NCBI GenBank assembly: GCA_964481235.1
Contig: CAYZYH010000006.1
Location: 1 to 58,817 of the forward strand
Direction: 5' to 3'
DNA: 58,817 nucleotides
Source of the DNA: JAUPVL01 sp964481235
Lineage (GTDB): Bacteria > Patescibacteriota > Saccharimonadia > CAILAD01 > BJGX01
Part shown: in pieces, positions 7,301 to 15,958 of the stretch
Numbering within the stretch: the first letter of the stretch is position 1
How the letters are laid out: the number at the start of each line of letters is the position of its first letter
The notes under the pieces: generated by a model
Database searches by the model: none
Told to the model about the DNA's origin: nothing
What the model saw: the letters and a program-made list of their open reading frames with translations, nothing else
Program-made: the position numbers and the translations under genes

Positions 7301-7612
7301 ATGGGTGTAGATGTAGTAATTCATAGAGAAGTACACGAGCAACTTAAGATAGAGCTAGGTCGTGTAATAGAGGTGTTACAAAACGACAAAGAACAAATCG
7401 AATCTTTGGTAGAACACCTAAAAATATGCAGTGAATGCAAACTTAACAGTCAGCCAACTGGCTGCTTAGCGTTTAGAACTCTTCTAAAAGGCACAACTAC
7501 TCGGTCATACTACCCTTTCTCAAAACGATTTAGTCGTTGGGTGCGTAAAGGCATGAGAGTACAATTTAAGCCAGATGTCTTTGACCCAGTGCCAAGAATA
7601 CACACTTGGTAA
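7301..7612 (+). CDS. Small helical protein with C-x-x-C motif, unknown
   Basis: 103 residues. The N-terminal half is a predicted coiled-coil-like helix, followed by C-S-E-C and a further Cys about 8 residues on, then a basic C-terminal part. It could bind a metal. The frame opens earlier (7265), but AGGAG (7291-7295) sits 5 bases before the ATG at 7301, which decides the start. It is the second gene of a two-gene unit ending at the 7619 terminator. Function unknown. Confidence 0.6.
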   Translation: MGVDVVIHREVHEQLKIELGRVIEVLQNDKEQIESLVEHLKICSECKLNSQPTGCLAFRTLLKGTTTRSYYPFSKRFSRWVRKGMRVQFKPDVFDPVPRIHTW

Positions 7613-7618
7613 CTACCG

Positions 7619-7650
7619 CCTCCAACTATTTGTTGGAGGTTTTTATTTTT
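7619..7650 (+). terminator. Terminator of the 6832-7612 operon
   Basis: CCTCCAAC (7619-7626) pairs with GTTGGAGG (7632-7639) around a 5-base loop, followed by TTTTTATTTTT. It ends at the stop of the convergent glycosyltransferase gene. Confidence 0.9.
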
Positions 7651-8854
7651 ACCCATAGTCAGCTATCACATCTTCATACATCTGATTGTACTTCCTCCAG
7701 GTATCTTTGATATTGTGATTTTGTATTATCTCTAAGCTTCCTTTGCTATACTCTCTGAGCTTGATGGGGTCGTGTAATACTCCTCCAATAAGTCTGGCTA
7801 ATCCATTACTATCACCGTCTACAAAAGTGCCACCATTAATACCACTTTTGGCCAACTCGGGTAGGGCACCTTCTTTGCAGGCAAACACCGGCAAGCCAGC
7901 TGCCATAGCTTCTAATGTAACAATGCTTTGTAATTCTACCGGCGAGGCAATTGCAAATATATCGCTCAGCGCCATAAGTTGTTTCTTTGCATAAACATCT
8001 TGTACATAGCCTGTAAATACTACCCTCTCTTGAATACCCAGCTTTATACAAAGTTTTTCGAGTTTAAGTCTAGCGTTGCCGTCACCAATTAGTAATAATT
8101 TAACATCAAATTGCTTCTGTAAATGAGCTATTGCTGTAATAATTACATCTACTTTCTTTTCCACCCCCAATCGCCCAGCATAAAGCACTACATATTGCGC
8201 ACTTAGACCTTTATCTTTTTTTAATTTTTCGCGTTCTTTATTGGATATATCCAATGGTTTATTAGAATCAAGATCAATTCCGTTAGATATTACCCTGGTA
8301 GGTACTTTTAGACCGTGTTCTACTAAGTAGTCTATACCAGTCTGCGTGGGCGAAACCACCATGTCGGCCTTGTTATACACTCTAGCAATATAATGCCAAC
8401 CAATACCATCTATAGGCCTATTGATATTTCCTAACCTTCGCAAACCCACAGTAAAGCTCTCCGGCATAAGGTGTCCACCAACTACTACCGGTAATTTGTT
8501 ACTTTTTGCAAACTTAATAAGTGTGCGACTAGTCGGAAAAGGATTATTTACATGAACAATATCAGGCTTGTTTTCGGGCATTTCAAAATAACTTGCAACC
8601 TGTTGATAAGTCGCCCTACTAAAACGTAGGTCTTTTTGAATTGGTAGGCCAAAAGATTGAATCCGTAAGATATCGTAGCCTCCAGGGTCTTTCACTAATT
8701 TTGGGGTAGATTTAACTTTTTTTTCAGCAGGTGCTACCACCGTAACTCGCCAGCCTGTCTTGGAAAGATTGGTAGCCATATTTTCGGTCACTGTCTCGGT
8801 ACCACCAATACTAGGCTTAAATAGATCTGAGCCAATAACCAAGTGTTTCTTCAT
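7649..8854 (-). CDS. GT4-family glycosyltransferase
   Basis: 401 residues with the GT-B layout of family GT4. It has an N-terminal Rossmann domain with a glycine-rich donor/acceptor loop (PSIGGTETVTEN, about residues 14-25), then the C-terminal nucleotide-sugar domain with LYAGRLGVEKKVD and the conserved E-A-M-A-A-G-L-P segment followed by an acidic donor-binding stretch. It should transfer a sugar from a nucleotide donor to a lipid or glycan at the cytoplasmic membrane face. The -10 hexamer ends 7 bases before the ATG, so the mRNA is probably leaderless. It is divergent from a second glycosyltransferase gene, suggesting a glycolipid role. Substrate unknown. Confidence 0.88.
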   Translation of the reverse strand: MKKHLVIGSDLFKPSIGGTETVTENMATNLSKTGWRVTVVAPAEKKVKSTPKLVKDPGGYDILRIQSFGLPIQKDLRFSRATYQQVASYFEMPENKPDIVHVNNPFPTSRTLIKFAKSNKLPVVVGGHLMPESFTVGLRRLGNINRPIDGIGWHYIARVYNKADMVVSPTQTGIDYLVEHGLKVPTRVISNGIDLDSNKPLDISNKEREKLKKDKGLSAQYVVLYAGRLGVEKKVDVIITAIAHLQKQFDVKLLLIGDGNARLKLEKLCIKLGIQERVVFTGYVQDVYAKKQLMALSDIFAIASPVELQSIVTLEAMAAGLPVFACKEGALPELAKSGINGGTFVDGDSNGLARLIGGVLHDPIKLREYSKGSLEIIQNHNIKDTWRKYNQMYEDVIADYG

Positions 8855-8861
8855 AAGTATA

Positions 8862-8892
8862 ATTATAAACCCTATTACAACTTTGGTATAAT
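8862..8892. promoter_or_regulatory. Overlapping divergent leaderless promoters
   Basis: ATTATA at 8862-8867 is TATAAT on the minus strand, 7 bases from the ATG at 8854. TATAAT at 8887-8892 on the plus strand is 8 bases from the ATG at 8901. Both genes would start transcription at or next to the start codon. The -35 boxes are poor and overlap, so the two promoters may compete. Confidence 0.65.
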
Positions 8893-8900
8893 TATAAGCA

Positions 8901-10019
8901 ATGAAAAAAGTTCTTATCTTAACTACTAGCTATGGGCAGGGCCATATAGCTACTGCAAAAGCCATAGAAGAGGGTTTGCAACGACAATCTAAAACCCCCA
9001 TAGATATTGAGATAGTAGACTTTACTGAAACAATTAGTAGTTTGCTCAACAAAACCTCCAAAAAAATGTATGAGGATACATCTAAATATGCTCCTTTGTT
9101 ATACAAATTCTTTTTCGATTCCACCGACTTCCCCTTACCTTTTATAGCTCTAAATAGTATTAACTACTACCTAAGTCGAGAAAAAATACTCAATCTTTTT
9201 CACTCTAAAGACCCTGACTTAATAATTTGTAATTCACCACACTGGCAATACATTGCCTCGCTAGCTCGTGAAAAAGATTTTCAAAATGTTCCTTTGGTAT
9301 CAGTTATTACCGACTCTATTACTATCCATGCTTCTTGGACGATTGGCGATAGTGACTACTATATTGCTCCAAACCAAGAAACTTCTCACTCTCTACAGAT
9401 CTTAGGTGTGCAGAAAGATCGAGTCAAAGTGTTGGGCTACCCAATAAGCCTAAGTTTTACTGATAAATCTTTTCACAAATCCAATTTCTTACAAAGTGTT
9501 GGTCTAAGCTCTGGTAAAAAAATAATTCTTTCATTGGTAACAGGTATGCGCTATAGTTCTGCAAGCAAAACCCTAAAGCAACTTCAGCAAACATTGCCCG
9601 ATACTCAGATAGTAGCTATCACCGGCAGAGATGAGCCCTTATATAACAAGCTTAAAACCAACTTTGGGCCAACCATAAAGCTAATAGGTTGGACAGAAAA
9701 GATGCCACAATTTATTCTTGCTAGCGATCTTGTAATTACTAAGGCCGGCGGCTCAACTGTCATGGAGTGCTTAGGGGCAATTAAACCCGTTATTATATGT
9801 AAGATTATACCTGGCCAAGAAGAAGGTAATGCCGAGTATATTACTAAACACCACCTAGGAATTGTTGCGCTAGAACCCGAGATGATTGCTCATGCAGCAC
9901 ACAAAATACTAGACAATATGCCTAGTTACTGTAAAAGCCTTAATAAGGTCGCTATACCCCAGGCTAGCCTATCTATTGCAAGCTTTTTATTAGATTTGAT
10001 AGAGAACAATCAGTCTTGA
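8901..10019 (+). CDS. MGDG-synthase/MurG-like (GT28) glycosyltransferase
   Basis: 372 residues. The N-terminus LILTTSYGQGHIATAKAI is the acceptor-side signature of processive diacylglycerol glycosyltransferases. The C-terminal half has the GT28 donor motif with ITKAGGSTVMECL and a PGQEEGNAEYI segment. It likely adds a sugar to a membrane diacylglycerol. A paralogue lies convergent at 10010-11131, overlapping by 10 bases. It is probably translated from a leaderless mRNA. Confidence 0.85.
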   Translation: MKKVLILTTSYGQGHIATAKAIEEGLQRQSKTPIDIEIVDFTETISSLLNKTSKKMYEDTSKYAPLLYKFFFDSTDFPLPFIALNSINYYLSREKILNLFHSKDPDLIICNSPHWQYIASLAREKDFQNVPLVSVITDSITIHASWTIGDSDYYIAPNQETSHSLQILGVQKDRVKVLGYPISLSFTDKSFHKSNFLQSVGLSSGKKIILSLVTGMRYSSASKTLKQLQQTLPDTQIVAITGRDEPLYNKLKTNFGPTIKLIGWTEKMPQFILASDLVITKAGGSTVMECLGAIKPVIICKIIPGQEEGNAEYITKHHLGIVALEPEMIAHAAHKILDNMPSYCKSLNKVAIPQASLSIASFLLDLIENNQS

Positions 10020-11131
10020 GCGTATTGCAAAACACACTTGGCAATATTTTTGGCAGCGTCTACGTGTTGTTGACGAATCTTCTCGTATTTAGGACCACCA
10101 ATTTGTACCACTCCGTCAAGAATGTCTTGTACTGCTATGACCGCCAGAGCATTTGTGGACGCCCAAATACCGGCCTTGTTTTCTACCACATAAAGCAAGT
10201 TACCCTCTTCTTGTCCAGGTAAAAAATCAAAAAGAACCACTGGTAGACGGCTTACTATGCCTTCTACGATAGTTCCTGGGCCAGCCTTGGTGAGTAATAC
10301 ATCGGCGCCACGCATCATGGTTGGTATATCGTCTCTAAACTCATAGATATTGACTGGTTTTTGAAATTTTCTGGCTTTGAGAGTTCGGTACAAGCTTTTG
10401 TTGCGCCCAGCAATGATCGCCATATGAACATTTTGCTCCATTTTGTCGATTTTTCTTGATAACGAATTTATCTTGCCCATACCATCTCCACCAGCCATTA
10501 TTAGTAAGGTAGGTAGGTCGGCAGGCCACCCAAGCTTAGTCTTGGCAGTTTGTTTGGTTAGTTTTACTTTACTATAATCTCCCGACACTGGCTGTCCAAT
10601 TACTTTTAGGCGAGAGGATGGCACGCCAAAACCCCTAGCTCGTACATAGCTTTCCTGGCTAGGAACTATTATTAAGTCGGCTCGCTTATCAAACCACATA
10701 GGGTGTCCTGTAACCAAGTCAGTTACCACTGTAATAAATGGTATTTTACGCTCATAGGTCTTAAGTGTAGAAAGTATTGGGTTTACTCCAAAATGGCAAG
10801 ACACTATGAGGTCTGGGGCGAAATGGTCTAGTAATTGTCTAAACTCTTTTTTATATGGCATACCCATAGCCTCTAAGGCAAACTGAGCCCGTTTGGTACC
10901 TTCGGTAAGTTTAAAAATTGTCCCCCAGGCTGATTTTAGCTTGGTAACCCCAGAGTACATCTTGGGTATATCCCTAATTGGACGAGGTGCATTTTCCATA
11001 AAATCGTGATGTATTATCTCAAGCTTGTCAGTGTGTTTTTCTAGTTCACTAATAATCGCCAGTGCAGCTGCTCTATGTCCTCCACCGGTTCTCGCCGAAA
11101 TTACCAACACACGTTTTTTATTCTTTACCAT
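10010..11131 (-). CDS. Second MGDG-synthase/MurG-like glycosyltransferase
   Basis: 373 residues with the same plan as the convergent gene: LVISARTGGGHRAAALAI at the N-terminus and LTKAGPGTIVEG plus LPGQEEGNLLYV in the donor domain. The frame opens at 11221, but the ATG at 11131 is preferred. The longer version would overlap the divergent gene, and a GATAAT box lies about 10 bases before 11131, giving a near-leaderless mRNA. Two such enzymes side by side fit stepwise synthesis of a mono- then diglycosyl lipid; this is inference. Confidence 0.85.
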   Translation of the reverse strand: MVKNKKRVLVISARTGGGHRAAALAIISELEKHTDKLEIIHHDFMENAPRPIRDIPKMYSGVTKLKSAWGTIFKLTEGTKRAQFALEAMGMPYKKEFRQLLDHFAPDLIVSCHFGVNPILSTLKTYERKIPFITVVTDLVTGHPMWFDKRADLIIVPSQESYVRARGFGVPSSRLKVIGQPVSGDYSKVKLTKQTAKTKLGWPADLPTLLIMAGGDGMGKINSLSRKIDKMEQNVHMAIIAGRNKSLYRTLKARKFQKPVNIYEFRDDIPTMMRGADVLLTKAGPGTIVEGIVSRLPVVLFDFLPGQEEGNLLYVVENKAGIWASTNALAVIAVQDILDGVVQIGGPKYEKIRQQHVDAAKNIAKCVLQYAQD

Positions 11132-11194
11132 ATATGCATACATTATCACACTTTTTGCACCAATAGGACAATACTGATACCATAAGAGGTATAT

Positions 11195-12235
11195 ATGTCT
11201 GCCTCTACCTCTAACCCCCACAAAAAAACTAACTCCACACCAAGAGAGTCAAGTGTCAACAGTCATAATCCTATGCATTCCCGCATTACCCCCGCACATA
11301 GGGGTATTAAGCTTAATGTAAAAGGTATTGAAACCAATATGCGTCGTGACTACCTACACGACAGCTTGGTAATTATTGCGCCAAATCGTGGTAATCGCCC
11401 TTATGATACCAAGGACACCGGGCATGTACTTATAGAGACTGCCTCTAGCCCAAGACTGGATCGGAACTTAGAAGTTTGTCAGCTCAAAAATAAGCGTGGA
11501 GGATGGTACGTAAAGGTAGTTGAAAATAAATACCCAAGTCTCACTCCAAATAATCCTCAGGCTTATGGTAAACAAGAAATTGTCATAGATACACCGCTAG
11601 CTAATACCCCTTTTGCTCGGCTTAGTGAAGAACAAATAAAAACAATTTTTGGGGTTTATCAGTCCCGCACAGCCAATCTTCTAGATCAAAACGGCATTGA
11701 GTATGTTTTAATATTTAGAAATGATGGTTATTCCGCAGGAGCTAGCCTAGCCCATGCACACAGTCAAATATTTGCCTTACCTATAATACCTCAAAAGTTT
11801 CTTCGTGAGTCTGAGCTTGCAGAAGCATACCAAAAAGAAAATAACCGCAATGCCTATGAAGATATTATTGACTATGAAAAGAAATCAAAATCTAGAGTAA
11901 TTGCTGAAGATGAACATTGGCTGGTATTTTGTCCTTACGCTAGCCAGTGGCCATTTGAGTTTTGGATGCTTCCAAAGCGACATTTTAGTCTATCTACAGA
12001 AATGAACAAACCAGAGGTTAACTCACTTGCTCGTCATCTCAAAAAGTACTTAAAGAAACTCAACCTGCATAAAATAAATCATAATATGTACCTTGAAAAT
12101 GGCGTGAGCAAAAATCACCGCTTCTGCCTTAAGGTCTGTGGTCGGTCAAACACCTGGGGTGGTTTTGAACTTGCAACAAGTATTGTAATAAATACTGTAC
12201 CGCCCGAATCAGCCGCGCAGTGGTACAGAGAATAG
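11195..12235 (+). CDS. GalT-like (HIT superfamily) nucleotidylyltransferase/hydrolase
   Basis: 346 residues. After a disordered, Ser/Thr-rich start of about 35 residues, the protein follows galactose-1-phosphate uridylyltransferase: RDYLHDSLVIIAPNRGNRP near the N-terminus and SLAHAHSQIFALP holding the HxHxQ-type active-site histidines. The second half includes WPFEFWMLPKRH, another GalT hallmark. It likely handles a sugar-1-phosphate and a UDP-sugar, feeding the adjacent glycosyltransferases. AGAGG lies 6 bases before the ATG. True substrate unknown. Confidence 0.78.
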   Translation: MSASTSNPHKKTNSTPRESSVNSHNPMHSRITPAHRGIKLNVKGIETNMRRDYLHDSLVIIAPNRGNRPYDTKDTGHVLIETASSPRLDRNLEVCQLKNKRGGWYVKVVENKYPSLTPNNPQAYGKQEIVIDTPLANTPFARLSEEQIKTIFGVYQSRTANLLDQNGIEYVLIFRNDGYSAGASLAHAHSQIFALPIIPQKFLRESELAEAYQKENNRNAYEDIIDYEKKSKSRVIAEDEHWLVFCPYASQWPFEFWMLPKRHFSLSTEMNKPEVNSLARHLKKYLKKLNLHKINHNMYLENGVSKNHRFCLKVCGRSNTWGGFELATSIVINTVPPESAAQWYRE

Positions 12236-12321
12236 TTCTATTTTTTAATAATCTTGCACCCTATTTGCTTTTCGTATTATATTCGTATATTATGAGTAAA
12301 AAGTACTAAACAGGGGGTAAA

Positions 12322-13839
12322 ATGTTAGCAAATATTCAAGCAATAAGTCATGTAGGTCTAGATAGTCAACTAATTGAGGTAGAGGCCGATATGCATAACG
12401 GTCTGCCAGCGTTTATCATTGTTGGTCTCGCAAATAAGGCAGTAGATGAAGCCAAAGAGCGAGTACGGGCGGCTCTAAAAAACTCAAGACTCCACCTTCC
12501 GCCCAGGCGCATCACACTAAATCTAGCACCCGCTGACCTACCAAAAAACGGTTCTGGGTTTGATCTTGCAATGGCTGTTGGCCTACTTGTGGCAAGTGGT
12601 CAGGTTAAACCAATTCCCTCAGATTGCTTGTTTTATGGCGAGCTAGGCCTCGACGGCACCACCCGTAACGTTTCTGGTGCATTGGCTACAGCTCAAGCAG
12701 CCACAAGGTTTGGTATTAAGAAGCTATTTATATCTGATAGTGTCGCTGCTCAAGCAGCAATGATTGATTCACTAGTCGTTTATCCAGTAAAAGATCTATT
12801 CGAACTCTACCAGCATCTTTTGGGTGAAAAGCTTATTACACCATACAAGCGTCCTAGTTTTACGGGCAGTACAAAGCTTTCAGATGTTGATTTTGCAGAG
12901 ATTTACGGTCAAGAACAAGCTAAGCGCGCAATTGAAATTGCTGCAGCAGGTAACCACAATATAATCATGTCTGGGCCACCAGGGTCAGGTAAAACCCTTC
13001 TAGCCAAAGCTTTAGCCGGGCTATTGCCGGCTCCAAGTTATAGCGAGATACTTGAAATCACTCGAATACATAGCCTGTCTGGTTCGGCTCAAGCAGAGGT
13101 CGTTACAACTCGACCCTTTCGAAATCCTCACCACACTGCAAGCAGTATTGCCTTGATAGGTGGTGGACAGTGGCCTAGACCAGGAGAAATTAGTCTTGCG
13201 CACCGCGGTGTACTTTTCTTAGACGAGTTACCTGAGTTTCCTAGGAGCGTTTTAGAGGTTTTAAGACAACCGCTTGAGGATGGTACTGTTACTATAAGTA
13301 GAGCATCTGCATCCTACCAATTTCCAGCCCAATTTCTACTTGTTGCCGCACAAAACCCATGCCCTTGTGGTTATGCAGGTGACAATACTCAAGTATGCAG
13401 CTGTTCACCCGCCCAACTTAACCGCTACCAAACCAGAGTGTCTGGGCCTTTACTTGATAGAATTGACCTCCAGGTACACGTAGACAGGATTGATAGCAGT
13501 AAGTTGCTAAAAGGTAAGTCGTCGGAGTCTTCAGACGAAGTTGCTAAGAGAGTTTATGGAGCCAGGTTGGTTCAAACAAAACGCTTTAAGAATATAGGCT
13601 TGAGAGCGAATAATGAAATGGGCAACTCTCAAATTCGTGAATTTTGCAATCTTAAACCAGAGGTAGAAAATCTCGCCAAAATAGCTCTTAATAAAATGAA
13701 CCTAAGTGCACGTAGTTATATGCGGGTATTAAAAGTAGCTAGAACAATAGCCGATTTAGACAGGAGTAGTGAGATAAATACTAGCCACTTTACCGAGGCG
13801 TTACAATATAGAATATCTAGATCTGCAGTATCAATTTAG
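12322..13839 (+). CDS. comM: YifB/ComM-family magnesium-chelatase-like AAA ATPase
   Basis: 505 residues, the family's usual length. It has an N-terminal ChlI-like domain (GLPAFIIVGLANKAVDEAKERV), then AAA+ core with Walker A GPPGSGKT, the HHTASSIALIGGG segment, Walker B VLFLDELPEF, and a Cys cluster CPCGYAG...CSC that may bind zinc. The ComM relatives are hexameric helicases that promote branch migration during natural transformation. An AGGGGG site lies just before the ATG. CPR bacteria are often competence-capable, which fits. Confidence 0.92.
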   Translation: MLANIQAISHVGLDSQLIEVEADMHNGLPAFIIVGLANKAVDEAKERVRAALKNSRLHLPPRRITLNLAPADLPKNGSGFDLAMAVGLLVASGQVKPIPSDCLFYGELGLDGTTRNVSGALATAQAATRFGIKKLFISDSVAAQAAMIDSLVVYPVKDLFELYQHLLGEKLITPYKRPSFTGSTKLSDVDFAEIYGQEQAKRAIEIAAAGNHNIIMSGPPGSGKTLLAKALAGLLPAPSYSEILEITRIHSLSGSAQAEVVTTRPFRNPHHTASSIALIGGGQWPRPGEISLAHRGVLFLDELPEFPRSVLEVLRQPLEDGTVTISRASASYQFPAQFLLVAAQNPCPCGYAGDNTQVCSCSPAQLNRYQTRVSGPLLDRIDLQVHVDRIDSSKLLKGKSSESSDEVAKRVYGARLVQTKRFKNIGLRANNEMGNSQIREFCNLKPEVENLAKIALNKMNLSARSYMRVLKVARTIADLDRSSEINTSHFTEALQYRISRSAVSI

Positions 13840-13847
13840 CCTGAGTA

Positions 13848-14171
13848 TTAAAACTTAATTATTGAGTAAACTTGTGCACCAAAACTAGTTTTATCTAGTA
13901 GAAAATACAATATACCAAATACTACCAGTATAGCTGCTATAAGTGTAAGTGAGCGTCTAACATCGTGCCTAAAATACTTTATAGACTCTTCTTCTTGCCA
14001 ATTGGGGGTGGTGTTAAGTTTGGAACTATTAGAGTTAAAAGATTTAGTTCTTTTACTTTGTTTAGAGTCTTTACTCACCTCACTCTTGGTAGACTGAATA
14101 TTGCTTGAGATATTTTTCTTCTGGACGTTCTTCTGCTTACGAGTTTTTCGATGTTTTTTCTTTTTAGACAT
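13848..14171 (-). CDS. Basic tail-anchored membrane protein, unknown
   Basis: 107 residues. The first 45 residues are very Lys/Arg rich (KKKKHRKTRKQK) and Ser rich, so disordered. One hydrophobic helix sits near residues 78-98 at the C-terminal end. It may bind nucleic acid or phospholipid at the membrane. AAGGGG lies upstream of the ATG. The gene is convergent with comM with an 8-base gap. Function unknown. Confidence 0.6.
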   Translation of the reverse strand: MSKKKKHRKTRKQKNVQKKNISSNIQSTKSEVSKDSKQSKRTKSFNSNSSKLNTTPNWQEEESIKYFRHDVRRSLTLIAAILVVFGILYFLLDKTSFGAQVYSIIKF

Positions 14172-14263
14172 TGTATTATCCCCTTCTAAAGAACTATTTT
14201 AACAGCTTTTTTATTGAATTTGCCAATTAACTCTTATCAAAGCTATAATAGTAACCAACTACC

Positions 14264-14737
14264 ATGGTTGTGTTGATTATTTTATTTTGTCTATCAATTA
14301 TTGCTCTTGCCTACTCGCAATGGCGTTTTTTACAACTCCAAAAAAAATATGGCCAATTCTTGCATGGTGCCGATGCAAAAAAAATTGAAGATATGATTAA
14401 AAAATATTCCAAAGATGTGGATGATTCTCTGCAAAAACTCGATGAAATGGCACAATTTAGTGCAAACATGCACAAGCAAATACAATTCGCTGTTTCCAAA
14501 CAAGCTCTAATTCGTTTTAACCCCTTTGGTGATACAGGCGGAGATCAAAGTTTTGTGTTAGCCCTTCTAGACAATCACAATAATGGCGTGATTATCTCTA
14601 GTGTGCACGCACGTACCGGAACACGAGTGTATGCGAAAGAAATATCTAAAGGTCTAAGTAAGTATAATCTGTCAGATGAAGAAACTATTGCCCTTCAAAA
14701 AGCTCTAAATAGTAAGAAAAAGCAAGAGAGCGAATAA
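14264..14737 (+). CDS. DUF4446-family protein
   Basis: 157 residues. It has an N-terminal membrane helix (about residues 1-18), a coiled coil (residues 30-75), then the DUF4446 core with ALIRFNPFGDTGGDQSFVLA and NGVIISSVHARTGTRVYAK. Biochemical function of the family is not established. A TATAAT box lies 14 bases upstream of the ATG. It is the first gene of a three-gene run with bactofilin (2-base gap) and a lipid-kinase-like gene (0-base gap), which suggests a shared envelope or cytoskeletal role. Confidence 0.85.
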   Translation: MVVLIILFCLSIIALAYSQWRFLQLQKKYGQFLHGADAKKIEDMIKKYSKDVDDSLQKLDEMAQFSANMHKQIQFAVSKQALIRFNPFGDTGGDQSFVLALLDNHNNGVIISSVHARTGTRVYAKEISKGLSKYNLSDEETIALQKALNSKKKQESE

Positions 14738-14739
14738 AT

Positions 14740-15105
14740 ATGTTCTCAATATTTAGAAAAAAATCTCAAGAACTACCATTTAATAGCTTTGCCGAATATT
14801 ACATTGGCTCAGACGTTAAAGTAAATGGCGAGTTTAAAACTGATCAAGATATATATATTGATGGAGAGTTTGGAGGTAAAATTACCACAACTGGTTTAGT
14901 TGAGCTAGCTAAGAACTCTTCCGTAAGGGCAAATATTCTTGCCAGAACAGCTATATTCGAAGGTGAATATAGCGGTAAATGCGTCATTAGCGATGAACTA
15001 CATGTTACGAGCTGCGCAACTCTAGTTGGTAATATCAAAACACAAAATCTTATGGTAGATAAAGGCGCTATTATAAAAGCCGATATTCAGATGGAAAGGG
15101 GTTAA
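14740..15105 (+). CDS. Bactofilin
   Basis: 121 residues. After a basic, hydrophobic N-terminus (MFSIFRKK) that may contact the membrane, the protein is a run of short beta strands with repeating G-x-(I/V) turns (YIGSDVKVNGEFKTDQDIYI, then VRANILARTAIFEGEYSG). That is the right-handed beta-helix of bactofilins. These polymerise without nucleotide and organise the cell envelope. Length and pattern fit a minimal family member. Confidence 0.9.
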   Translation: MFSIFRKKSQELPFNSFAEYYIGSDVKVNGEFKTDQDIYIDGEFGGKITTTGLVELAKNSSVRANILARTAIFEGEYSGKCVISDELHVTSCATLVGNIKTQNLMVDKGAIIKADIQMERG

Positions 15106-15918
15106 ATGTACGCTCTATTTTTCGACAAAAGCGCATTAGATTCTCAATCACTACTTAGCTTTGTTAGTGAATGGAAAGTATCAAAAAATATTGCTGGAGA
15201 AGATTTTAAAGTACATAACGTTGAAGAAATTACTACAATATGTCGTGAATATGGAAAAAAATACAGCACTGTAATTGCCGTTGGTGCAGATAGGACCTTT
15301 GATTCATTAGTTGGACAGTCAAAACATCTCAACCCAGACGTTGTGTTTGGCTATATACCGAGTAATGTTAATGTATTAGCAAAAAGAATTGGAATAAAAG
15401 ATTACAAAGAAGCTTGTAATGTAATATCCCAAAGAAAGATTATTGAACTTACAGCTTTATCTTGTAGCCAGAACTACTTTCTATTCACTCTCGTAATTAA
15501 TGTAGAACAAAATGAACCCAAAAATCAAAAAAAGGTGTTCATAGAAATAGATAATACTTTAGAGATTAGTCTCAATACTGACAGTATTCTTTTGCATAAC
15601 CGAAACCAAGAGTTACTACCCCACGATACAGCCATACTCTTAGAGGCCTTTAACAAACCAGTAGTGCCAAATCAAGACCGAAACTTACTCAAAATTGCTT
15701 CATCTCGCTTAAAGAGCGGTGGGGCTACGGTTAAACAGCTACAGTTAAGGGTGCCTGGTGATAAGATAAGAATTGAATCGTCTACTCCACTGTCAGACAC
15801 TTATTCTAGCTCTATAAAGCAGTCACTTAGAATAGGGTTTAGTAAAAAACCTACTCGTTTAATAGTGAAAAAGGGTCAGGAATTGCAAGCTATCATGTCT
15901 CCAGGGTTGATTTCTTAA
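15106..15918 (+). CDS. Diacylglycerol/LCB-kinase-like protein with degenerate motif
   Basis: 270 residues resembling the two-domain lipid kinase fold. The N-terminal domain has TVIAVGADRTFDSLVGQ where active kinases have G-G-D-G-T, followed by a G-Y-I-P-S-N-V-N-V-L-A segment where kinases have the P-L-G-T-x-N-D loop. The C-terminal beta domain ends in a GDKIRIES strand and a short tail. The altered glycines suggest weak or lost kinase activity or a different substrate. Start is immediately after the bactofilin stop, so translation is coupled. The end carries the infC promoter. Confidence 0.6.
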   Translation: MYALFFDKSALDSQSLLSFVSEWKVSKNIAGEDFKVHNVEEITTICREYGKKYSTVIAVGADRTFDSLVGQSKHLNPDVVFGYIPSNVNVLAKRIGIKDYKEACNVISQRKIIELTALSCSQNYFLFTLVINVEQNEPKNQKKVFIEIDNTLEISLNTDSILLHNRNQELLPHDTAILLEAFNKPVVPNQDRNLLKIASSRLKSGGATVKQLQLRVPGDKIRIESSTPLSDTYSSSIKQSLRIGFSKKPTRLIVKKGQELQAIMSPGLIS

Positions 15919-15935
15919 ATTTATCATGCTATTAT
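15907..15935 (+). promoter_or_regulatory. Promoter of infC-rpmI-rplT
   Basis: TTGATT (15907-15912), 17 bases, TATTAT (15930-15935), lying over the last codons of the preceding gene. Transcription would start near 15942, just before the AAGGAG of infC. Confidence 0.65.
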
Positions 15936-15958
15936 TGTCTGGAGCTTAAGGAGATAAT

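Noticed and set aside
10010..11221. Upstream ATG at 11221 for the GT28 gene
   Set aside because: It would overlap a divergent gene, and a -10 box lies just before the ATG at 11131.
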